From Candidatus Aminicenantota bacterium (GTDB lineage Bacteria; Acidobacteriota; Aminicenantia; Aminicenantales; Aminicenantaceae): 35,115 nt of DNA. This document shows, piece after piece, positions 24,414 through 32,952 of the stretch (within the stretch, counting starts at the first letter, position 1; every line of letters begins with the position of its first letter). The notes under the pieces are model-generated. The model searched no databases and was not told where the DNA came from. It saw nothing but the letters and a program-made list of their open reading frames with translations. The position numbers were made by a program, and so were the translations under genes. The DNA lies in NCBI GenBank assembly GCA_011772475.1, contig WVZK01000042.1, forward strand, positions 1 through 35,115, in the 5' to 3' direction.

Positions 24414-27400
24414 ATGGGCGTTGAGTGTCCTAAATGCAAAACAGAAAACACGTCTGATTCTGAATTCTGTAAAAAGTGCGCCACACCTCTTCCTTCCTCT
24501 AAGGATATCCCTGTCACCGAAACTCTGGAGACACCCACCGAAGAATTAACCAGAGGAACGGTCTTTGCTGACAGGTATGAGATCATAGAAGAGCTTGGCA
24601 AAGGCGGGATGGGAAAAGTCTACAGGGTAGAAGACAAGAAGATTAAGGAAGAAGTCGCCTTAAAACTCATAAAACCTGAAATCGCCTCAGATAAGAAGAC
24701 CATAGCACGCTTCAGCAATGAGCTAAAAATGGCCCGCAAGATTGCCCACAGGAACGTCTGTAAGATGTATGACCTTGGTGAGGAGAAAGGGACTCACTAC
24801 ATAACCATGGAATATGTTCCGGGTGAAGATTTGAAGAGCTTCATCAGGAGAGCCGGGCTATTAAGCGCCGGGAAAACGGTTTTCATAGCCAAGCAGGTGG
24901 TCGAAGGATTGACAGAGGCCCATAGGTTGGGAGTCATACATAGAGATCTGAAGCCCCAGAATATCATGATTGACGAGGAAGGGAATGCGCGCATCATGGA
25001 TTTTGGCATAGCCCGCGCTGCCAGGGGGAAAGGAATAACAGCTGCAGGAGTTATGGTCGGAACACCCGAGTATATGTCGCCTGAGCAGGCTGAAGTAAAA
25101 GAGGTGGACCAACGCTCGGATATCTATTCGTTAGGAGTAATTCTTTATGAGATGGTAACAGGAAGAGTTCCTTTTGAGGGAGAGACTGCTTTAGGGATTG
25201 CCATGAAACACAAGAGTGAGATGCCCCAAGACCCTAAGGAGATAAATGCTCAAATCCCTGATGACTTGAGCAAGGTGATACTGAGATGCATGGAGAAGGC
25301 CAGGGAGAAAAGGTATCAGAGTGCTGGAGAGGTGCGGGCCGAGCTTATCAAAATACAGAAAGGCATCCCGACAACAGAGCATGTGGCTCCAAGAAAGAAG
25401 CCGATCACCTCAAAGGAAATCACTGTCTCATTCAGTTTGAGGAAGCTCTTCGTGCCAGCAGCGATTCTTGGCGTTGTCGTCATAGCACTCGTTGTTATCT
25501 GGCTTGTAATGAGGCAGAGAGAGCCAGCGTTTGCGCCTAAGATAGAAAATTCCATTGCTATCATAAGCTTTGAAAACCAGACAGGCGATAAGGCCTATGA
25601 TTACCTGCAGAAGGCTATCCCCAATCTACTCATCACCAGTCTCGAACAAGCAGGCGGGCTTTATGTAATGACCTGGGAAAGGATGCATGACCTGCTCGAC
25701 CAGATGGGGAAGAAGGATGTAGAGAATATCGACAGGGATTTGGGTTTTAGACTGTGTCGAATAGAAGGAGTTGTGGCCCTTGTCCGGGGCAGCTTCGTTA
25801 AAGCAGGGGATATGTTTGCCACAGATGTCAAGGTACTGGATGTGGAGACTAAGAGACTTCTCAAGGGCGTAAGCTCAAGAGGGGAAGGAGTGGACAGCAT
25901 CCTGAAAACACAGATCGATGAGTTGAGCAAGGAGATTTTTGAAGGTATCGGAGCGGCCAGGCCAGAAATTGAACCTTCGAAAATAACAGTTGCAGAAGTT
26001 ACCACAGGTTCTATGGAAGCTTATAGATATTTCTTGAGCGGAGCGGAGAATGTCCGGAAATTCTATAATGAAGATGCCCGGAAGGATCTCGAAAAAGCTG
26101 TTGATATTGATCCGACCTTTGCCACTGCCTATCTTTATTTGGCGGGCGCATACGGCGGGTTAGGGAACATAGAAGCAAGAGATAGGGCCATAAATAAAGC
26201 CAAATCTTTTTCCGAGAAAGCTACCGAAAAAGAGCGCCTCCTTATTGAAGCAGGCTTTATTCAGTATATTGAACGAGATATGGGAAAGCTTGGCAACATC
26301 CTCAGACAAATTACCGAGAAATATCCAAGAGAGAAAATTGCTCATCAGGCACTTGGCAGTTTTTTTCTAAATGCTGGCTTTTATAAACAAGCGATCGAAC
26401 AGTTTAACAAAGCACTGGAACTGGATCCTGGATTTGCAGAGTGCCATAATGCTCTTGGCTACACCTATATCCGGTTAGAGGATTATGAGAAGGCCATAGA
26501 GCATTTTAAAGAATACATGTCTCTTAATCCAGGAGAACCGAATCCGCACGATTCGATTGCTGATGCTTATGTATTTATTGGCAGGCTGGATGAAGCCGTA
26601 TCACACTATAAAGAAGCGGTCAGGATAAAGTCTGAATTCCCGTCCTATTTCAAGCTCGGGTATATTTATGCCTTGAAAGAAGAGCCTGTTGAGTCCATGA
26701 AATGGATTGATAAATATATTTCAATGTCTTCCTCAGAAGGATTAAAATTGCCAGGATATTTGTTCAGGGGATTTTATAAATACTGGCTCGGCAGCACAGA
26801 GCAGGCTTTTATCGACCTCCAGAGAGCAGAAAAGCTGGCAGATGAGGTGGGGAGTGGTCTAACAAAAGCTGCGGTGAGATGGATTGAGGGAGCTATTTAC
26901 CGGGATAGAGGGGAACTTGAACTCGCCCGGAGAAATAACGATAGCTGGCTCGATGAATATGAAAAAAACCGACCTGTAAGTGCGCCTTTTTATAAAGCGA
27001 GACACAATTTTCTTTCTGCGCTGATTGATTTAAAAGAGGGAAAATTGGATTCAGCAAAGAATCGATTAGCTAAAGTGAAAATGCAAATTGCTGCTTCAGG
27101 TGGTTACCAGCAAGAACGGACCACATTCTTATCAGATATTCTTGAGGCAGAAATATTGCTGGCAGAAGGAAATACAGAACAATCCATCGCTGCTTTAGAA
27201 GAAAAGTCGCTTTCGCGAGTGAAACCACCTGCGCTTCAGTATGTTGAAAGAATGATTTTTTATAACATGCCGGAATTAAAGGATGTCTTAGCCCGAGCGT
27301 ATCAAGAGAAGGGGGATTTAGACAGCGCTATTGCTGAGTATGAGCGGCTTGTCACCTTCGATCCTAAAAGCACGGCGCGGTATCTTGTTCATCCGCTCTG

Positions 27401-27551
27401 CCATTACAGATTAGCCAAACTATACGAGGAGAAAGGCTGGGAAGGGAAAGCCATAGAGCAGTATGAACAGTTTCTTGACCTTTGGAAAAACGCTGATCTT
27501 GGCAAAGCTGAAGTTGAGGATGCAAGGCAGAGACTGTCCGGGCTGAAATAA
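24414..27551 (+). CDS. Zinc ribbon - Ser/Thr kinase - TM - FlgO/CsgG-like - TPR receptor, copy 2 (long form)
   Basis: The 1045-residue protein keeps the first 340 residues of kinase 1 nearly unchanged: zinc ribbon, LGKGGMGKVY, Lys84, HRDLKPQN with Asp178, DFG with Asp196, and ITSKEITVSF before the helix at about 346-368. The outer half differs. ENSIAIISFENQTGDKAYDYLQKAIPNLL starts a domain with FlgO/CsgG-like character and a VVALVRGSFVKAGDMFATDVKVLD strand pair. It lacks the DGLAEELI motif of copies 1 and 3. A long TPR array follows (for example AHQALGSFFLNAGFYKQAIEQF, CHNALGYTYIRLEDYEKAIEHF), extending it by about 200 residues. A stretch around 25141-25330 is especially close in DNA to kinase 3, suggesting recent duplication or gene conversion. 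Confidence 0.93.
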   Translation: MGVECPKCKTENTSDSEFCKKCATPLPSSKDIPVTETLETPTEELTRGTVFADRYEIIEELGKGGMGKVYRVEDKKIKEEVALKLIKPEIASDKKTIARFSNELKMARKIAHRNVCKMYDLGEEKGTHYITMEYVPGEDLKSFIRRAGLLSAGKTVFIAKQVVEGLTEAHRLGVIHRDLKPQNIMIDEEGNARIMDFGIARAARGKGITAAGVMVGTPEYMSPEQAEVKEVDQRSDIYSLGVILYEMVTGRVPFEGETALGIAMKHKSEMPQDPKEINAQIPDDLSKVILRCMEKAREKRYQSAGEVRAELIKIQKGIPTTEHVAPRKKPITSKEITVSFSLRKLFVPAAILGVVVIALVVIWLVMRQREPAFAPKIENSIAIISFENQTGDKAYDYLQKAIPNLLITSLEQAGGLYVMTWERMHDLLDQMGKKDVENIDRDLGFRLCRIEGVVALVRGSFVKAGDMFATDVKVLDVETKRLLKGVSSRGEGVDSILKTQIDELSKEIFEGIGAARPEIEPSKITVAEVTTGSMEAYRYFLSGAENVRKFYNEDARKDLEKAVDIDPTFATAYLYLAGAYGGLGNIEARDRAINKAKSFSEKATEKERLLIEAGFIQYIERDMGKLGNILRQITEKYPREKIAHQALGSFFLNAGFYKQAIEQFNKALELDPGFAECHNALGYTYIRLEDYEKAIEHFKEYMSLNPGEPNPHDSIADAYVFIGRLDEAVSHYKEAVRIKSEFPSYFKLGYIYALKEEPVESMKWIDKYISMSSSEGLKLPGYLFRGFYKYWLGSTEQAFIDLQRAEKLADEVGSGLTKAAVRWIEGAIYRDRGELELARRNNDSWLDEYEKNRPVSAPFYKARHNFLSALIDLKEGKLDSAKNRLAKVKMQIAASGGYQQERTTFLSDILEAEILLAEGNTEQSIAALEEKSLSRVKPPALQYVERMIFYNMPELKDVLARAYQEKGDLDSAIAEYERLVTFDPKSTARYLVHPLCHYRLAKLYEEKGWEGKAIEQYEQFLDLWKNADLGKAEVEDARQRLSGLK

Positions 27552-27576
27552 GTAGTAGTCCGTAAGACTATTCAAT

Positions 27577-27605
27577 TTGACTCTTTTCTCATTAATTATT
27601 ATCCT
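27577..27605 (+). promoter_or_regulatory. Kinase promoter, copy 3
   Basis: TTGACT (27577-27582), 17-bp spacer, TATCCT (27600-27605), 25 bp after the stop of kinase 2. The leader differs only slightly from the other copies (CCAAACAAACCGAGGGAATA before the ATG). Confidence 0.65.
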
Positions 27606-27629
27606 ATTGCCAAACAAACCGAGGGAATA

Positions 27630-30143
27630 ATGGCAATCAAGTGCCCCAAGTGTCGAACTGATAATCCTGATACCTCTAGTTTTTGTTCTGATTGCGGCAC
27701 TCAATTAGGCCCATCCAAAGAGTCTCAGGTACCCCACACAAAAACTCTAGAAACACCGATTGAAGAATTAACCACTGGATCCACCTTTGCCGGAAGATAC
27801 CAGATCATCGAAGAGCTGGGTAAAGGGGGGATGGGCAAAGTCTACAAGGCTATAGACAAAGAAATTAATGCCAAGGTGGCTTTGAAGCTCATAAAGCCAG
27901 AAGTCGCTGCGGATGAAAAGGCGATTAAGCGTTTCCGGAATGAGCTGAAAATGGCCCGCGATATATCCCATAAGAATGTCTGTCGAATGTATGACCTTAA
28001 CCAAGAGGAGGGCACATATTACATCACGATGGAGTATGTGCCTGGTGAAGATTTAAAAAGCTTCATTAAGAGGGCAAGGCAGCTTACTCCAGGGACAACA
28101 GTTTCCATGGCCAAGCAAATTTGTGAAGGACTAACAGAAGCGCATGGATTAGGTGTTGTGCACCGTGATTTGAAGCCTCAGAACATCATGATTGATAAAG
28201 AAGGCAATGCACGCATCATGGATTTTGGGATAGCCCGTTCCCTCAAGACAAAAGGAATAACAGGTGCCGGAGTGATGATAGGAACACCTGAATACATGTC
28301 TCCAGAGCAGGTGGAAGGAAAGGGAGTAGATCCGCGATCAGATATTTATTCTTTAGGAGTTATTCTTTATGAGATGGTAACAGGAAGAGTTCCTTTTGAG
28401 GGGGAGAATGCTTTAGGGATTGCTATGAAACACAAAAGTGAAGCACCGCAAGACCCCAGGAAGATAAATGCTCAAGTCCCTGATGACTTGAGCAAGGTGA
28501 TACTGAAATGCATGGAAAAGGATAGAGAGAAAAGATATCAGAGTGCGGGAGAGGTGCGGGCCGAGTTAGAAAATATCGAGAGAGCTATTCCCACAACAGA
28601 GCGGGTGGTTCCCAAGAGAAAGCCAAGCACCTCAAAGGAGATAACAGTAACCTTCGGCTTAAGGAGGCTCCTCATCCCTTCTTTAATCGTGGTTGCTGTA
28701 GCCGTCGCAGCTGCAATTGTCTGGCGTTTTCTTCCCCGTAAGGAAGCCTCTCCTGTTCTTTCCGAAAAACCATCCATTGCCGTGCTTCCTTTTGATGATT
28801 TAAGCCCGGAGAAAGATCAGGGATATTTGTGTGATGGATTAGCAGAATCACTTATCAATGCCTTGACTAAAATCAAGGATTTGCGTGTTCCTGCAACAAC
28901 TTCTTCTTTTTCATTCAGAGACAAACAACGAGAAATTAAAGAGATTGGAGAGAAGTTGAATGTTGGGACGGTACTTAGAGGGAGCGTGCAGAAAGCAGGC
29001 AATAGGGTACGCATCACATCACAGCTCATAAAGGTTTACGATGAGTCTCTCCTCTGGTCTGAACAATACAACCGAGACCTGGAAGATGTGTTTGCAATCC
29101 AGGATGAGATTTCCTTAGCAATCGTGGATAGGCTCAATTTGAGCTTATTCGGAGAAGAGAAAGCTGAACTTTTGAAACGCCACACAGAAGATATAGAAGC
29201 ATACGACATATACTTGAAAGGACGATATTTTTGGTACAAACGGACAGAAGAAGGACTGAAAAGGGCTCTTGAGTACTTTGAAAAGGCTATTGAAAAAGAT
29301 CCTGATTATGCCTTAGCCTATGCGGGAATCGCTGACTCTTACCTTATGCTTGATGCCTACACTGCTATCCCGGCAAGAGAAGCTTATACGAACGCCAAGG
29401 AGGCAGCATTGAAGGCGCTGGAGATTGATAATACCCTTGCCGAAGCTCACAGCTCGCTGGCCTACCTTAAGATGAGATATGATAGGGATAGTGAGGGTGC
29501 TGAGAGAGGTTATAAGACGGCCATCGAACTCAATCCAAACTATGCAACTGCTTACTTGTGGTACGGACTCTATTTGAGGGGGATGGCTCGGCATGACGAA
29601 GCCATCGAGCAGATTAAACATGCCTGCAGACTGGATCCTTTCTCTCTTGTCACAAACAGGGTTTTGGGAGAAGTGTTTTACAGCGCCCAACAGTATGACC
29701 AAGCGATAGAAGCCCTGCAGAGGACGAACGAAATGAATCCTAATTTTAATTATGCGCACCTTTATCTTGGAAAAGCATATGTGCAAAAGTCAATGTATGA
29801 GGAAGCTCTGGTAGAGTTTCAAAAAGAAAAGGACATTTCCGTAATTGGGGACCCAGGTCCAGAAGCGTGCATAGGAATCACCTACGCGCTGATGGGAAAG
29901 AAAAGAGAGGCGCAAAATATCTTGGACGATTTACTCGAACGATCGAACAAAGCCTTAAGTGTGGGCACGATGGCAGGTTTATGTTTTGCCCTTGGCAAGA
30001 AAGATCAGGGTTTTGAACGGCTCGAAAAAGGATATGAAGAACGCAATATTTTGTACTGGGTACTCAGAGATGATATGTTGTTTGGTAGCGTCCGCTCGGA
30101 CCCGAGGTTCAAGGCCCTTCTTAAGAAAATGAACTTGGAATAA
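27630..30143 (+). CDS. Zinc ribbon - Ser/Thr kinase - TM - TolB/FlgO-like - TPR receptor, copy 3
   Basis: The 837-residue product starts MAIKCPKCRTDN with a zinc ribbon (Cys5, Cys8, Cys19, Cys22). The kinase domain has LGKGGMGKVY, Lys86, HRDLKPQN with Asp180, DFG with Asp198 and IGTPEYMSPEQ. STSKEITVTF precedes the membrane helix (about 350-370). Outside, PSIAVLPFDDLSPEKDQGYL and DGLAESLINAL match the TolB/FlgO-like domain of kinase 1. TPR repeats follow, and it ends RSDPRFKALLKKMNLE like kinase 1. It is therefore domain-for-domain the partner of copy 1, while its kinase part is in places closer to copy 2. GAGGGA precedes the ATG. The convergent cytochrome-barrel gene begins 75 bp later. Confidence 0.93.
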   Translation: MAIKCPKCRTDNPDTSSFCSDCGTQLGPSKESQVPHTKTLETPIEELTTGSTFAGRYQIIEELGKGGMGKVYKAIDKEINAKVALKLIKPEVAADEKAIKRFRNELKMARDISHKNVCRMYDLNQEEGTYYITMEYVPGEDLKSFIKRARQLTPGTTVSMAKQICEGLTEAHGLGVVHRDLKPQNIMIDKEGNARIMDFGIARSLKTKGITGAGVMIGTPEYMSPEQVEGKGVDPRSDIYSLGVILYEMVTGRVPFEGENALGIAMKHKSEAPQDPRKINAQVPDDLSKVILKCMEKDREKRYQSAGEVRAELENIERAIPTTERVVPKRKPSTSKEITVTFGLRRLLIPSLIVVAVAVAAAIVWRFLPRKEASPVLSEKPSIAVLPFDDLSPEKDQGYLCDGLAESLINALTKIKDLRVPATTSSFSFRDKQREIKEIGEKLNVGTVLRGSVQKAGNRVRITSQLIKVYDESLLWSEQYNRDLEDVFAIQDEISLAIVDRLNLSLFGEEKAELLKRHTEDIEAYDIYLKGRYFWYKRTEEGLKRALEYFEKAIEKDPDYALAYAGIADSYLMLDAYTAIPAREAYTNAKEAALKALEIDNTLAEAHSSLAYLKMRYDRDSEGAERGYKTAIELNPNYATAYLWYGLYLRGMARHDEAIEQIKHACRLDPFSLVTNRVLGEVFYSAQQYDQAIEALQRTNEMNPNFNYAHLYLGKAYVQKSMYEEALVEFQKEKDISVIGDPGPEACIGITYALMGKKREAQNILDDLLERSNKALSVGTMAGLCFALGKKDQGFERLEKGYEERNILYWVLRDDMLFGSVRSDPRFKALLKKMNLE

Positions 30144-30156
30144 TACTTGTTATTCC

Positions 30157-30222
30157 TTAAGAGAAAATTCCGGGATGATACGACGGATTCTCTGGACTAG
30201 GAATTTTCAAGTATTCTCTTAA
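30157..30222. terminator. Possible bidirectional hairpin between convergent genes
   Basis: TTAAGAGAA (30157-30165) pairs with TTCTCTTAA (30214-30222), and inside it ATTCC pairs with GGAAT. The right arm overlaps the stop codon of the minus-strand gene. The loop is long and there is no perfect T-run, so this is a weak terminator call. Confidence 0.3.
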
Positions 30223-31412
30223 AACAGCAGCGTGAAGAAACCTGTTATCCTGTTGCTTTTCGTAATTCCAGTAGGAACACTCAAATTAGTCCAATATTCC
30301 AAACTCAACTTAACATTTTGGGTTAGAAAGTAGCTGAGATTAAGCGTTAAATCTGTGTAGTCACTGGCTCCGTCATCTCTTTCATAATTTTCTACACGAA
30401 CCAGCGGAACAAAAGAGGGACTCTGAGCTTTATTGTAAAACACCCAAAATAGTTCTCCGTATAAGGAGTTATTCTTTTCATCTACTCCAGTTGCTAGAGC
30501 CAGTTCGTCGTTGGCAAAAAGATATACAAAAAACAGGCTAAAGAAATCTCCTATTTCTGCTTGAAGGTCGAGCCCATAGCGGTTAAAATCAAGCCCTTCA
30601 TCTCCTCTGCCTCCCTGCTTTCCGAATACACCAAATCCACCAATCGATATGTTCGCCTCGGTATTTCCAAATTTCGGCTTAAACTCAAAAGCTGCTCTTC
30701 CGCTGATATCTTCTCCGCCTTCTCCTTCTGGATCACTTAAGTCACGGTGATATCCTACACTGTAATAAAGGCCATGTGCTTTACCATATAACGAAATAAA
30801 CTGGTTAGCACTTCTCAGCCTTACTCCACTGCTATAAGAACGGGTAACATCCAAGGGGGCTTTGTGAGCGCGGGTCATCCTTCTTCCCCAATCAGCTAAG
30901 GTGTCGTAGGGATCGTTCCAGAAATAAGGGGCATGTCCGATAGAGACATTAAAGTACGGAGAGAAGTGAAATCCAAGGACTCCCATTTCCAAACCAGGGC
31001 TGAAATCATTTTCGTCTTCGGCTTCTATTTCCGCCCAGATAGAAATATTTTTGTAAATATTTCCTCCAAAAAAGATTTCTACTTCATGAAGGCCTCTTGT
31101 TTTAGCATCATTGTCTTTTCTCTTGTCATAAGCATAACCCTTAACCAAAACACCAAGAGGAAAACTCTTCTCTAAGACTAAATCATCTGCGATTATTTCC
31201 TCTTTTGGGATATCTTCATCCTCAAGCCTGTATCCTCTGACCTTATAATCTCGGCCAAAATCATTAAGCGTGGGGAACGCAGTATGACAGTCAGTGCAGC
31301 TCAAGCTATGCTTCTTGGCGAAGGGTGGTATCGCTTGTGCTGTTTGAGTGAGAGAAGCTAGGGCAAAAATACCAGCAAGACCTACGATAGTAAGTTTCCA
31401 AATTGTTTTCAT
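30219..31412 (-). CDS. Monohaem cytochrome c - outer-membrane porin fusion (Cyc2-like)
   Basis: The 397-residue product has a signal peptide (ending TAQAIPP), then one haem-c site CTDCH (Cys39, Cys42, His43) within FAKKHSLSCTDCHTAFPTLNDFG, followed by YKVRGYRL. From about residue 75 to the end the chain alternates amphipathic strands with turns (GVLVKGYAYD, VEIFFGGNIYKNISIWAEIEA, FNVSIGHAPYFW, LNLSYFLTQNVKLSLEYW) and ends in an aromatic (GFFTLLF), as outer-membrane barrels do. A single N-terminal CxxCH in front of a barrel of this size is the layout of Cyc2-type fused cytochrome-porins, some of which oxidise iron. Function in this organism is inference. AAGGAGATATT precedes the ATG. A TTGACA (complement of 31482-31487) with TTAACA 17 bp on is a possible promoter. 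Confidence 0.78.
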   Translation of the reverse strand: MKTIWKLTIVGLAGIFALASLTQTAQAIPPFAKKHSLSCTDCHTAFPTLNDFGRDYKVRGYRLEDEDIPKEEIIADDLVLEKSFPLGVLVKGYAYDKRKDNDAKTRGLHEVEIFFGGNIYKNISIWAEIEAEDENDFSPGLEMGVLGFHFSPYFNVSIGHAPYFWNDPYDTLADWGRRMTRAHKAPLDVTRSYSSGVRLRSANQFISLYGKAHGLYYSVGYHRDLSDPEGEGGEDISGRAAFEFKPKFGNTEANISIGGFGVFGKQGGRGDEGLDFNRYGLDLQAEIGDFFSLFFVYLFANDELALATGVDEKNNSLYGELFWVFYNKAQSPSFVPLVRVENYERDDGASDYTDLTLNLSYFLTQNVKLSLEYWTNLSVPTGITKSNRITGFFTLLF

Positions 31413-31538
31413 AATATCTCCTTTTTAGATAAATTTAATAAATTCTATATAATTTATATGTTAATAGTAGAATACTTATGTTGTCAAGCTTTTTTTTAAT
31501 TTTTCTGTTCAGAAATAGCTGACAGGGAAAAAATCGAA

Positions 31539-31661
31539 TTATTGTCTTCTAAGTTCTATTTTTAATCCTTCGATATAAAATTCAATAGCTTCTATTATTC
31601 GCAGTATTATCTCTTCTATGGTTTGCCCAGTTACCACGCAACCCGGCACGTTCCGATTGTA
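31539..31661 (-). pseudogene. HicB antitoxin remnant
   Basis: The minus strand encodes an isolated stretch reading NVPGCVVTGQTIEEIILRI, then EAIEFYIEGLK, before a stop. This matches the core of HicB antitoxins (PGC-x-GxT-EEA-x-N-I-EAI-x-YIE-x-L). The preceding N-terminal beta strands are missing: an in-frame stop lies directly upstream and no start codon or ribosome-binding site fits. No HicA toxin frame is seen next to it. I read it as a decayed toxin-antitoxin locus. Confidence 0.6.
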
Positions 31662-31695
31662 TTAAGAATAACTATCTTTAGTTTACTCTATTATG

Positions 31696-31748
31696 ACTGG
31701 GTATCTAAGCCTCTCGACCCAGTTCGCCCTTAGAAGTTTTTGAGGGCG
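31696..31748. repeat. Two tandem perfect hairpins
   Basis: ACTGGGT (31696-31702) pairs with ACCCAGT (31717-31723), and directly next CGCCCT (31725-31730) pairs with AGGGCG (31743-31748). Loops are 14 and 12 nt. There is no T-run on either strand. The pair lies between the HicB remnant and the 3' end of the membrane protein gene. Confidence 0.55.
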
Positions 31749-31789
31749 CAGCTATCTGCTTTGGGTTGTTACTGGTAATTATTTCAAAT

Positions 31790-32179
31790 TTATTTCGGAT
31801 TTCTCTTTAGGAAGAACAGGACTGCAAGAAGGATAAAAACAATACCTTGAATAAATATAAACATGTTTCTGGGCAAATCCTTAACTATCAGATCTACCAA
31901 GATTCCATTTAGGCCGAATAGCAAAAAAACAACCGCTACAACTGACATAGCTCCAGACATTGCTTTCTTATCCTTCAAGCTGCGCATCCAGAAAGCAATG
32001 ATGCCAAGGCTAATTTGGCTAATTGCTAACACCATTTGGGTTGACATAAGAGCCGGGTTAATAGATTCAGAAGGAGTTTTCAATAATTTCATCAGTGCCT
32101 CCGGGGCGAACAACCCGAATAGGCCCCAAACTCCTGCGACCACGACAGGAATCAAAAGCAGGTTTTTCTGTAGCGTCAT
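31790..32179 (-). CDS. Small four-helix membrane protein
   Basis: I do not recognise a precise family. The 129-residue product has four hydrophobic segments: LLLIPVVVAGVWGLFGLF, MVLAISQISLGIIAFWM, GAMSVVAVVFLLFGLNGILVDLIV and MFIFIQGIVFILLAVLFFL. A conserved-looking short loop, PEALMKLLKTPSESINPA, follows the first. It ends in a positively charged tail (KRNPK). A strong AAGGAGG lies just before the ATG at 32177-32179. It stands alone; the upstream region is AT-rich with no clear promoter. Confidence 0.75.
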   Translation of the reverse strand: MTLQKNLLLIPVVVAGVWGLFGLFAPEALMKLLKTPSESINPALMSTQMVLAISQISLGIIAFWMRSLKDKKAMSGAMSVVAVVFLLFGLNGILVDLIVKDLPRNMFIFIQGIVFILLAVLFFLKRNPK

Positions 32180-32418
32180 TTTAAACCTCCTTTTTTATAT
32201 AAACCAAGAAAGTCGGCAACTATTAATAATGCACTATGAAACGGATTTCAAAAATAAGTGTGACGAAATCATCACGAACGAATATTGAATTCAGGCCTAG
32301 AATGATATAAAGACTCCCATAAAATTTATTAGCTACATATTGATTATAAAAAAAATACTTTAATGTCAAACAATTAATAAATCTAATTATTGCCTTTCTA
32401 TCCTGCTTCCCTGCTTCC

Positions 32419-32730
32419 TTTTTCAATTTCACAACTGATCTGGAATATACGAGACAAAGTGTGAAGGCCACAGGTGAAAAACTGTTCGAGGGAGTTCTCA
32501 CCAGCGCAAATATTCATTATCAAATAACCAGGCAAATATTCCTGAGCTCCTACATCCAGCACGACAGCCGTATCAAGAGAATTAATCTGGACCTTCTGCT
32601 GGGGATTGAGCTGGGCATGACCAACATGATCTCCCTTTCTTTAAAGAGGTTTTATCCCTTGGAAGGCTCTCCCTACGAGTATAAAGCCCGCTCGTTTGTG
32701 ATAAAAGCCTCTTACCTGATCCGGATATAG
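32419..32730 (+). pseudogene. 3' fragment of an outer-membrane barrel gene (DUF5916-like C-terminus)
   Basis: About 100 residues are readable, from FFNFTTDLEYTRQS through ANIHYQITRQIFLSSYIQHD and LLLGIELGMTNMISLSLKRF to SFVIKASYLIRI. The strand-turn pattern and the phrase order (short strand, QITRQ-like start, IQHDSRI, long strand, C-terminal ASYLIRI) resemble the last barrel strands of secreted DUF5916-type proteins. No start codon with a ribosome-binding site, no signal peptide and no catalytic part are present; an in-frame stop lies upstream at 32347. The family match is from memory and may be wrong. A truncated gene left by a rearrangement is the simplest reading. The 32180-32418 stretch before it shows nothing else. 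Confidence 0.45.
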
Positions 32731-32805
32731 TTCGGATTTTGGTAGGATAGGACAACGTCCCCTATTTCTGCTATTATTAATCCTTTTATTAAAATGGAGC
32801 CATAA

Positions 32806-32850
32806 AATGGGGCCAGGCCCCATTATTATCAGGCCCCATTATTATCATTA
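32806..32850. repeat. GGGGCC palindrome with repeated AGGCCCCATTATTATCA half
   Basis: AATGGGGCC-A-GGCCCCATT (32806-32824) has the same core as the palindrome at 15260-15288. Its right half is then repeated directly (AGGCCCCATTATTATCA at about 32815 and 32831). A CGTCCCCTATTT segment about 50 bp upstream may belong to another repeat family. Confidence 0.65.
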
Positions 32851-32854
32851 TTAT

Positions 32855-32884
32855 TGTAGGGGTTTGATTCATCAAACCCACCTT
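32855..32884. repeat. REP-like palindrome, distant copy of the 5.4-5.6 kb array
   Basis: GGGTTTGATTCATCAAACCC at 32860-32879 with GTAGG before and ACCTT after, identical to the two copies at 5461 and 5560. It lies between a gene fragment and the aldo/keto reductase gene. Confidence 0.8.
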
Positions 32885-32952
32885 CATGAACGAATTCTGC
32901 GGTTTCTCGTAATAAAAACTAAGGAGACAATTCGAATTGGAGGAGACGACAC

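Noticed and set aside
31690-31760. Fragment of rRNA or tRNA
   Set aside because: The minus strand contains TTAGATACCC, a motif known from 16S rRNA, but nothing around it matches rRNA, and no cloverleaf forms.
32223-32501. Minus-strand open frame overlapping the barrel-gene fragment
   Set aside because: No ribosome-binding site, low-complexity AT-rich translation, and the opposite strand has the better protein pattern.
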